The notes below the pieces were generated by a model. The model did not search any database. It had not been told where the DNA came from and was given only the letters and a program-made list of their open reading frames with translations. This document shows positions 17,247 through 24,094 of a DNA stretch of 64,000 nt, one piece after another. A program made the translations under genes and the position numbers. Where the stretch lies: contig NZ_JBPKBI010000017.1 in assembly GCF_051388935.1 (NCBI RefSeq), positions 82,908 through 146,907 on the forward strand, written 5' to 3'. This stretch comes from Yinghuangia sp035454725 (GTDB lineage Bacteria; Actinomycetota; Actinomycetes; Streptomycetales; Streptomycetaceae). Positions within the stretch are counted from its first letter, which is position 1; each line of letters starts with the position of its first letter.

Positions 17247-18485
17247 TCACAGGGAACGTCCGCGGGTTTTGGCGAGGTGTGGGCCGGTGGACCGGGATGT
17301 GTCGCGTGGTCGCGTCGCGTTTCCGGGCGGTCGCTGTGGGTGCGCGTGATCGAGGTAGTAGTCGTGTTGCCTCCAGTACTCCAACTGGGCGCCCATCCGG
17401 AACGCCTGGCTGGGGGTCATCGTGTCTGCCCGGGTTCCGGCCTCTCGGGCAAGGCGGTCGAGAGCCTCGATCCGGTCGCCTTCGGGGGCTGCCACCCATG
17501 CTTTGTGGGCTGCCGGATCGACCAGTGGGCTGGCCACGTTGTCGCGGATGTTCAGTGCGTCGCGTCGTCCGTAGCCGGAGGTGGTCATGCGGCCGATGTT
17601 CATGGCCGTGAGTCCGGCGGCGGCGCTGTGCACGCTCCGCAGTTGGACGGACGGGTTCAGCTCGGGCACCGCGGGTTTGGGGCGGGGGGCGACGACAGGT
17701 GCTCCGAGGTGATCGGTCAGGGCGTGTTCGACGTGGTCGGGCGTGACGACCAGGGTGCGGGGGTCGAAGGCGATTCGGTTGACGATGGGGTCGTTGGACG
17801 GTCGGCCGGTGTCGTGCACGGCCGCGATCTCGTCGGCCAACCGGTCGCTGTCGCGGACCACGAACAACACGTGGTCGTGCGGGTTCTGCACGGTGAGAGC
17901 GTTCAGCGCATCGGCTTTGGTGATGAGTCCGCCGTTGTAGAGAAGGGTCGCGGAGCGATCGAAGCGGCTCATGATGCCCGAGGTCTGGGCGATTGCCAGC
18001 GACTCGTCGCCGAATTGGCTGCCCGGTGTGGTGATGAGCAAGTCCATGTCGGCCTGGAGGGGCGCGGCGTCTTTGTTGACTTCGGTCGGGGCGTTGTCGA
18101 AGCGCGTGGTGACGGTGCCGCGGGCGACTACGGCGACCAGCGGAATGTCGGCCTCGGCGTGGCGCATACCCTCGCGGGCCTGGCGTACGGCCCGTCCTTG
18201 GGCCTCCAGCACGCCTGATGCGGTTCCGCCGTAAACGACAGTCGCGTTGCACGCGCGGGCCGCGCGGACGGCGCCGTCGACTGTCGCGCTGAGGCGATCA
18301 CTCGCCTGCGCACCGGCCGCGCCGCCGACGACGGTGATGACGTTGCCGGAGGTGTCTGCGTGGAGTGCGTGGAGGGCAACGGAGATGTCGACCTCGGATG
18401 TCCGGCCGGCGGGCAGGTGGTACACGGGGATCGGCTTGACCGGTCGATGCTCGCCTTGCTCCAAGAGGTGGAACTCCAAGGGCAC
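17247..18485 (-). CDS. TRPM-type SLOG (LSDAT) domain protein with novel C-terminal region
   Basis: 412 residues from a GTG with AGGAG six bases upstream. Residues 45-225 match the prokaryotic LSDAT/TRPM SLOG domain, a Rossmann-like nucleotide-binding fold: strand plus glycine loop VITVVGGAAGA, ATVVYGGTASGVLEAQG (GGT-x-S-G-V), PLVAVVARGTVT, LLITTPGSQFGDES, LLYNGGLITKADAL and HVLFVVRDSDRLADEIAAV. In the family the last motif is usually [ST]GR-x-ADE; here the Gly is Asp (DSDR). Residues 265-412 form a separate, unrecognised region (YGRRDALNIRDNVASPLVDP, AFRMGAQLEYWRQHDYYLDH). It lies 70 bases behind the peptidase-like gene in the same direction, probably one operon. SLOG proteins sense or process nucleotide signals; the ligand is unknown. 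Confidence 0.75.
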   Translation of the reverse strand: MPLEFHLLEQGEHRPVKPIPVYHLPAGRTSEVDISVALHALHADTSGNVITVVGGAAGAQASDRLSATVDGAVRAARACNATVVYGGTASGVLEAQGRAVRQAREGMRHAEADIPLVAVVARGTVTTRFDNAPTEVNKDAAPLQADMDLLITTPGSQFGDESLAIAQTSGIMSRFDRSATLLYNGGLITKADALNALTVQNPHDHVLFVVRDSDRLADEIAAVHDTGRPSNDPIVNRIAFDPRTLVVTPDHVEHALTDHLGAPVVAPRPKPAVPELNPSVQLRSVHSAAAGLTAMNIGRMTTSGYGRRDALNIRDNVASPLVDPAAHKAWVAAPEGDRIEALDRLAREAGTRADTMTPSQAFRMGAQLEYWRQHDYYLDHAHPQRPPGNATRPRDTSRSTGPHLAKTRGRSL

Positions 18486-18555
18486 GCGGTCTCCTGCGGT
18501 CTCGGTGTGGGTGTGCGAACAAGGCGCGGCATCAGGAATGTTTTCCAGTGTCTTG

Positions 18556-21483
18556 TCATAAGTTGCCGAGGTTTCTGCCCTGCTTGAGCTCCAGGCTCAG
18601 CGCGGGGTACTTCGGCGCGGGTTTCGGTGCGAACGGCGTGTCGGGGACCAGGTGGACGGGACGGCCCCGGTTGGTGTTCGGGGTGTGTTCGGGCAGACCC
18701 GTGGCGGGCTTGCCGCGGCCGACCAGGTCTGCGACGGAGCGCAGGCCACTGCCGGCCGCCCGGTTCACGCCGGGTGTGAAGGCCGAGACTGCGGGTTGGT
18801 TCGGCGTTGCGCCTGCGGCACGCTTCGCGGGCCTGGAGGGTCGTAGGCGTGGCGGCAGCACGTCTTTTCCGGGGCCCCACATGAGGGTGGGACGTATGCT
18901 GCGGATGTCTTCGAGTATGTGGGGGCGTGTTTGGCTCGGCGGCGGGTGGCCGAGGAGGCGTGACACGGCGGTCAGTTCCTGTGCCGCTTCCTGTTCGTCG
19001 GCGAAGTGGCCGTTGCCGGGAGTGGCGGTGTGGAGCAGCGTCCTGGTCAGGGTGGTCATGAGCCGCCACGCCAGGTCGTGCTCGGCATGGCTGGCGATGC
19101 GCGGGTCGTCCGGCGCGCCGATGACGATGCTGAGCGGAGGCATGTCGATGCCGGGGTCGACGTAGTGCCAGGAGGACAGCACGTCTGCGATGCTGGCTAG
19201 GAACTCGTGGGCGAACTCGCTGGGCCTTTCGAGAAGTTGCCACGGGTCGTGCACCGGTCTGCGAAAGCCCGCGCCGCAGAACACCCCGGGACGCTGCGCT
19301 ACCGCTCGCAGCATGATCGCCGGGCCTGCGGACTGCGCGCTGGCGTAGACATCGCCCGGTTTGGCGATGCCGTGTCCGACGACGAAGTCGGCGTTGGCGA
19401 CGACATCCATGACCGCGCCGAACTGGTTTTCTTTTACACCGTCAAGGAAGTTCTTGTAGCCCTTGTTTGCGGTGCCCCGTCCCTCGCAGAACCACAGGCG
19501 ATTGCCGAGGGCGTAGGCGGTGCTGAGAACGTGGTTGGCCTGCCTGCTGGTGTTGTTGCCGACGTAGTAGTTCTGGTATGAGGTAAATACCAGCAAACCG
19601 GTCCCGGGCGCGTCCGCGTGTTCGACAAGGACGCCGCCGTTCTCCGTGTTGTCGGGGGAGGGGAAGTCGTACCGGGTCACTTTGGCGCCGGCCACGACGA
19701 TGTCGGCGATGCTCTGTTCCCGCGCAACCTCCTCGGCCGGACCGGCTCTGCTCCCGGTGACCGGGAAGCGGAAGGTGCGGGGGGATGACACGACGGACGA
19801 GTGTTCGATCTCCAGTGCGCTTGTCCCGTCGGGCGCGGTCGTCGCCGTCATCCCGGTGATCTGGCCGAACACGCCGGGCTCCAGCTCCCCTTCGGGCGTG
19901 TGCACGGCGGGAAGTCCGAGGTCTCTCAGCGGCAGCGTGGTGCCGGTCGCCGTTGTCGGATCGAACAGGTGGACCTCGGCGTTGCCACGTATGGTGCGGC
20001 TGATCGCCAACAGCGGGTCGCGACCGGGGCCACGAGTGACGGGCACGACCTCCCGGACGACGCTTCGGCCGTCGTCCGGGACGAGAACGCGCCATTCCTG
20101 TGGGGGGATGTGGCTCCGGGTGAGGTCCACGGGTACTTCGGCGATGCGTCCGCGAGGGTGCTCCTTGCTCCAACTGACGACGATGAGCCGGTTGTCCACA
20201 GCGAGAGTGCTGGCTAGCGTCGCGTCGGCGTACGTCAGCAGACGGGTTTCGCGGGCCGGTCCCTCGACGGCGATCATGTTCAGTTCGTTGGCGCTGCCGT
20301 TGGGTCCCCGGTTCTCGCTCACGGCCACCCAAGGATTCCGTGCACCGCTCGCGTCGTATCGGCCCCCTACGACCGCACGGGCGAAGGTCGGGTCCCAAGA
20401 TGCGATGTCCCGAGTCCGCAGTCTTTCGCGGGTGCCGGTTGCCAGGTCGACCCGCCACGCCCCGTGCTGCCTGCCGGATCCGCCGACCCACACGAAGGTC
20501 GTGGGGTCCAGCCAGGCCACGTCGGGGTAGTCCGCGCCTTTGATGGTGGCCACGGCCTTGGCGGTGCGGGTGTCCACGACTGTGAGCATCGCCCCCGACT
20601 CGTCGCCCGAGGCCTGCGAAGAGTAGACCAGGTGCCGCCCCTGCGTCGGTTCGAGCCAGAATCCGTCCGGATACACGCGTGGGAAAACGATGTTCGGCCT
20701 GTGGGCCTCCACGAGCTCCGTCTCGACGCCGTCCGCGTGCCGGGCGACGATCTGCCGGGAGGGGTCGACCGGGTGCTTGTAAACGTAAACTTCGACGTCG
20801 CCGGCGCGGACGGCCGGGCGGCGTTCGGCGTACTGGGCTTGCGCCCGCGCGAAGTCCGCGATCTCGCCGGCGCGAGCGTCGTCTCCCACCGCTTCGTCGA
20901 ACGCCCGGGCAGCCTCGGCGGCGGCCTCGATCTTCGCCTTGGGGACCGGCCCGTGACCAGACGGCACCGTGTCGACGGGGGTGTAGCGGCGGGCTGCCCG
21001 CTGTTGCTGCAACTCCGCGATCAAAGCCTCGGTAACGCCTTGGCCACGCGCGTACTCGACCATGGCCCGAACGGCTTCGCCCCAGGCCTGGCTTAGGCCT
21101 ACCTGCTCCGAGCGGTGCCCCAACCTGGCGAACGCCCGTGTCTCTGCCTCCAACAGGACGCGGGCCACCTTGCGGAACTTGAGGAAGTAGTGAGCGTCCT
21201 CCTTGTGGACGCCGGGCGTTTCGTCAATATAGGCGTTGAACAGTGCGCGGCGGCTCGCCTCAAGCTCGCTGTCGGGTCGGCCTCGGGCGCGTGCGGCCTC
21301 GATCTGTTCCTCGGCGTATCGCTCGGCCCTCGTCACTGCCTCGGCGTACCGACGCTGGTTCTCCCAGGTCAGAAACTGCAGACGCATCTGCCGGTCGTAT
21401 ACGGACTCCTGGGTCAACTCCGGCCTCCCGTGAGCGCCCGTGAGGGCATCGTGCGGTTGTCTCGGAGGCGGCGAGTTCGGCAT
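18556..21483 (-). CDS. prolyl-oligopeptidase-like (S9) protein with extra N-terminal helical domain
   Basis: 975 residues. Residues 1-225 are a charged helical region (RRYAEAVTRAERYAEEQIEA) not seen in ordinary S9 enzymes. About 228-590 read as beta-propeller blades (VYVYKHPVDPSRQIVARHA, AMLTVVDTRTAKAVATIKG, EVHLFDPTTATGTTLPL). About 600-845 are the alpha/beta hydrolase: LLVFTSYQNYYVGNNTS, NRLWFCEGRGTANKGYKNFL, nucleophile region ASAQSAGPAIML (Ser718; GGS-x-GG in typical S9), acid IVIGAPDDPRI (Asp792/793) and GNGHFADE (His826). So the triad is kept but the elbow glycines are changed. A 130-residue basic Pro-rich tail follows. No signal peptide, hence cytoplasmic. Cotranscribed with the SLOG gene 70 bases downstream. 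A peptidase or esterase effector role is inferred. Confidence 0.8.
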   Translation of the reverse strand: MPNSPPPRQPHDALTGAHGRPELTQESVYDRQMRLQFLTWENQRRYAEAVTRAERYAEEQIEAARARGRPDSELEASRRALFNAYIDETPGVHKEDAHYFLKFRKVARVLLEAETRAFARLGHRSEQVGLSQAWGEAVRAMVEYARGQGVTEALIAELQQQRAARRYTPVDTVPSGHGPVPKAKIEAAAEAARAFDEAVGDDARAGEIADFARAQAQYAERRPAVRAGDVEVYVYKHPVDPSRQIVARHADGVETELVEAHRPNIVFPRVYPDGFWLEPTQGRHLVYSSQASGDESGAMLTVVDTRTAKAVATIKGADYPDVAWLDPTTFVWVGGSGRQHGAWRVDLATGTRERLRTRDIASWDPTFARAVVGGRYDASGARNPWVAVSENRGPNGSANELNMIAVEGPARETRLLTYADATLASTLAVDNRLIVVSWSKEHPRGRIAEVPVDLTRSHIPPQEWRVLVPDDGRSVVREVVPVTRGPGRDPLLAISRTIRGNAEVHLFDPTTATGTTLPLRDLGLPAVHTPEGELEPGVFGQITGMTATTAPDGTSALEIEHSSVVSSPRTFRFPVTGSRAGPAEEVAREQSIADIVVAGAKVTRYDFPSPDNTENGGVLVEHADAPGTGLLVFTSYQNYYVGNNTSRQANHVLSTAYALGNRLWFCEGRGTANKGYKNFLDGVKENQFGAVMDVVANADFVVGHGIAKPGDVYASAQSAGPAIMLRAVAQRPGVFCGAGFRRPVHDPWQLLERPSEFAHEFLASIADVLSSWHYVDPGIDMPPLSIVIGAPDDPRIASHAEHDLAWRLMTTLTRTLLHTATPGNGHFADEQEAAQELTAVSRLLGHPPPSQTRPHILEDIRSIRPTLMWGPGKDVLPPRLRPSRPAKRAAGATPNQPAVSAFTPGVNRAAGSGLRSVADLVGRGKPATGLPEHTPNTNRGRPVHLVPDTPFAPKPAPKYPALSLELKQGRNLGNL

Positions 21484-22060
21484 TGCCGCTGTCCCGGCGC
21501 GCGGGAATCACGCGGAACCGTGCTCGTGCAGGGGAGGCGCAAAGCGGGCATGGCAAACACGGCTTCGCCCATCGTTTCTCCCCGGGATTGTCCTGCGGTG
21601 AAGCTCACCTGCAAGGAGGTCCACTCAAGGGCCGCACCGAGGCCCGAGCAACGGCAGGGAAGCCGTTTTTGCAGGAAGTGGCTCAAGCAGCGCAGGAATT
21701 GTCCCGGGGCGTGCGCCCGGTCCGACTGCGGCGCAGTGGTCGACCGTCCGGTGGGGGCGGGAAGTCACGAGATGCAGCCAAGTGCCGTCGGCCCCCGCCC
21801 CCAAGCCGGCGCTTCGAGAAGTTCACGACGCTGTCCGGCCGGACGGTTGTGCGTGCGGCGGCTCTCGCCTGTGTGCCCTCACATAAGGGCGCATCACCAC
21901 CAAGGCGCGCAAGCGTGCGAGACCGGCGGTCGCAGGAATCGGATCAAGCGCCGCAGCATCCGTCCTCGGGACAAGCCCTCTGGAGACGCGGCACGAGCAG
22001 ACCGTCCCGGACGCGCGAAATGGCTATCCCAGCCCAGTGCCGCGATGGATCCTGAACCGC
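21484..22060. other. divergent intergenic region, no gene seen
   Basis: Between the divergent peptidase-like and AraC genes. Frames are short or low-complexity. The region should hold both promoters. No clear palindrome or -10/-35 pair could be assigned. The AraC start could lie at GTG 22037, shortening this region slightly. Confidence 0.4.
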
Positions 22061-23146
22061 ATGATCGAGAATCAGCCCCCAGTCGGGAACGCCCCGGCGA
22101 CGAGCGAGGCTGCGAGCGAACACGACCGGCCGTCGAGCGAACCGCAGTTCGTCTACCAGGGAGACGACCAGACCGCGCTCCAAGGCATCCTGGACAGCGC
22201 GTTCACCCCGCACGCGACCGAAGTCATCGGCCGCAAGCCGCTCAACGCCCGCTTCAAGGTGGTCCACCAAGGCAAGATCCAGGTGTACGACCTGAGCTAT
22301 GGCACAGACGTGAAGATCCTGCCGGTCCGACCGCCCGCGTATTACGCGATCCGCATCGGGCACGCCGGCCGCGCCGCCATCACGCACCACGGCCGCACCA
22401 TGCCGTTCTCACCCACCATCGTCAGCCCCGGTCAGGTTCTCTCGAACACCTGGGGAGCCGACGCCGCGGCGCGAATCATGTGTGTTCCCAGGGACCTTGT
22501 GGACGACGCGGTCCGCGGGGAACTCGGCGACGCACCGACGAGTCCCGTGCAGTTCGAGAACCTCCTGGACCCACGCGTACCCGACATCGCGAATTGGCTC
22601 CGCCTGGCGACACTGTTCAGCACCATGATCGATTCCGGGGTGCTGGACGGACCGTCGCTCGCTGCTGCGCACTTCGAGCACCTGCTTGTCCACACTCTGC
22701 TGCGCACGACCCAGCACGAACTGACCGACGCCCTCGCAGAGCGGCGCGGCACCGCCGGGCCCGCCGCGCTGCGCCGTGCCATGGCCTACTGCGAGGACAA
22801 CGCCGCGCGTCCGATCAGCGTCGCCCAAATCGCCGAGGCAGCGCTCGTCAGCACCAGGACTGTGCACGAACTCTTCCGCACACACCTCAACTCCACGCCA
22901 CTGGCTTACCTGCGCCGAGTCCGCCTCGCCGGGGCGCATGCCGACCTCGTGGCGATCGCTGAGGGCAACGCCGCTCCGCGGACTGTGGCGTACGTCGCCC
23001 AGCGGTGGGGATTCCCGCATACCGGCCGCTTCAGCCGCGCGTACCGCGAGGCCTACGGCAGGTTCCCCGGCGAAACACTTCGTCCGAGATCCACCTCACC
23101 CAACGACGAAGGCGAAACCGACATCCCCTTTCCGGCCCCGGCATGA
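22061..23146 (+). CDS. AraC-family transcriptional regulator
   Basis: About 361 residues from ATG 22061 (GTG 22037 is the alternative). The N-terminal half resembles AraC_binding_2 (PAYYAIRIGHAGRAAITHHG, FSPTIVSPGQVLSNTWGADA). The C-terminal HTH_18 domain has both helix-turn-helix motifs: ISVAQIAEAALVSTRTVHEL and TVAYVAQRWGFPHTGRFSRA, then YREAYGRFPGETLR. Its divergence from the peptidase/SLOG operon makes it a candidate regulator of that operon, but AraC_binding_2 proteins often act on distant targets. Confidence 0.9.
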   Translation: MIENQPPVGNAPATSEAASEHDRPSSEPQFVYQGDDQTALQGILDSAFTPHATEVIGRKPLNARFKVVHQGKIQVYDLSYGTDVKILPVRPPAYYAIRIGHAGRAAITHHGRTMPFSPTIVSPGQVLSNTWGADAAARIMCVPRDLVDDAVRGELGDAPTSPVQFENLLDPRVPDIANWLRLATLFSTMIDSGVLDGPSLAAAHFEHLLVHTLLRTTQHELTDALAERRGTAGPAALRRAMAYCEDNAARPISVAQIAEAALVSTRTVHELFRTHLNSTPLAYLRRVRLAGAHADLVAIAEGNAAPRTVAYVAQRWGFPHTGRFSRAYREAYGRFPGETLRPRSTSPNDEGETDIPFPAPA

Positions 23147-23237
23147 ACAAGCCCGAGACTTCCCTGGCATCGGCCGCCGGAGGCCGATACGGTGCGAGGG
23201 GTGCCGGGTGCCGGTGACTCGGGCGCCCCTTGGTCGG

Positions 23238-23753
23238 TCAGTAGCCGCCGTCGCCGCTGGGGGTGGCGGTCTTGGTGATGGTGTTGCCGTCGACGTTGAG
23301 GACGTACCACTTGGCGCCGAACTGGTCCAGGCCCTGGCCGCGGGTGTCACCGGGCTGCTGGTCGCCCTGGTACAGGTACAAGGGGTGATCGTTGTACGTC
23401 ACCTGTTGCGCCCCGTCAGGCCGGGTCGTCGTCCCGAGCAGCTCGCTCTTGGCATCCCCGCCCGTAGTCGTCTGCCCCACAGCCGGCAACGGGGGCCACA
23501 CCGCCGCGCAGTCTCCGGTACAGGTCGACACACCGGACGTGTCGGCTTCGAACATGTAGAGCGTGCGGCCCCCGGGGCCCACGAGGATCTTCCCCAGCGA
23601 GACGCTCGCAGAGTCCACCGTGCCGATGCCCACCGAGGCGGACGGCGAGTTCGTGGACGACGAGGACCCGTCGTCGTCCGAGCACGCACTCGACAACGCC
23701 ACGAGGCACACGGTTGCGGATGCAGCCCACACCCTGTTCACGACGATCTTCAT
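23238..23753 (-). CDS. secreted-repeat lipoprotein (Lipoprotein_15 family)
   Basis: 171 residues from ATG 23751-23753. Signal peptide with lipobox LSSAC, so Cys24 is lipidated, then an acidic/Ser-rich linker. Two family repeats follow: LVGPGGRTLYMFEADTSGVS then CTGDCAAVWPPLPAV, and QVTYNDHPLYLYQGDQQPGD then GAKWYVLNVDG. These are the G-R-T-L-Y-x-F and W-P-P-L hallmarks of this unknown-function extracytoplasmic family. Members are often tied to redox or haem modules, but nothing here shows that. A single-gene unit. Confidence 0.92.
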   Translation of the reverse strand: MKIVVNRVWAASATVCLVALSSACSDDDGSSSSTNSPSASVGIGTVDSASVSLGKILVGPGGRTLYMFEADTSGVSTCTGDCAAVWPPLPAVGQTTTGGDAKSELLGTTTRPDGAQQVTYNDHPLYLYQGDQQPGDTRGQGLDQFGAKWYVLNVDGNTITKTATPSGDGGY

Positions 23754-24094
23754 CGGCTGCCTTTCGGACGGCCGCACACACCGGCGGCACTCGCGGCCTG
23801 CCGTTCGCAAGGCCGTGACACCACCCCATTGCGGGCCGGGCCGCGCGGCGACCGCCGAGGGCCACCCGGCTCAGCAGATTGCCTCGTCCGGGCGGCTGGG
23901 GCGTCCCAGAGGGCGGCCACGCCAGGTCGGTCGCGGTCGGAGTGTCGGTGTGCGCCTCGCCTACCACGACACCGAATAGGCGTCGCAAACCGCGCGCTTG
24001 TTCGAGAGCTCACCCTGGGGCGCATCCAATCCGGGCTCAGCCGCCGCACGACCCTCGCCGATCGAGAACTTGGACGCTGCCTTCGCAGACGCGG
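23754..24094. other. spacer, no gene seen
   Basis: Upstream region of the lipoprotein and downstream of the GH78 gene. Frames on both strands are shadows without motifs. No terminator hairpin was found after the GH78 stop. Confidence 0.35.

Noticed and set aside
17046..18218. Forward frame of 390 codons over the SLOG gene
   Set aside because: Shadow of the reverse-strand gene; no motif, Gly/Val-rich composition.
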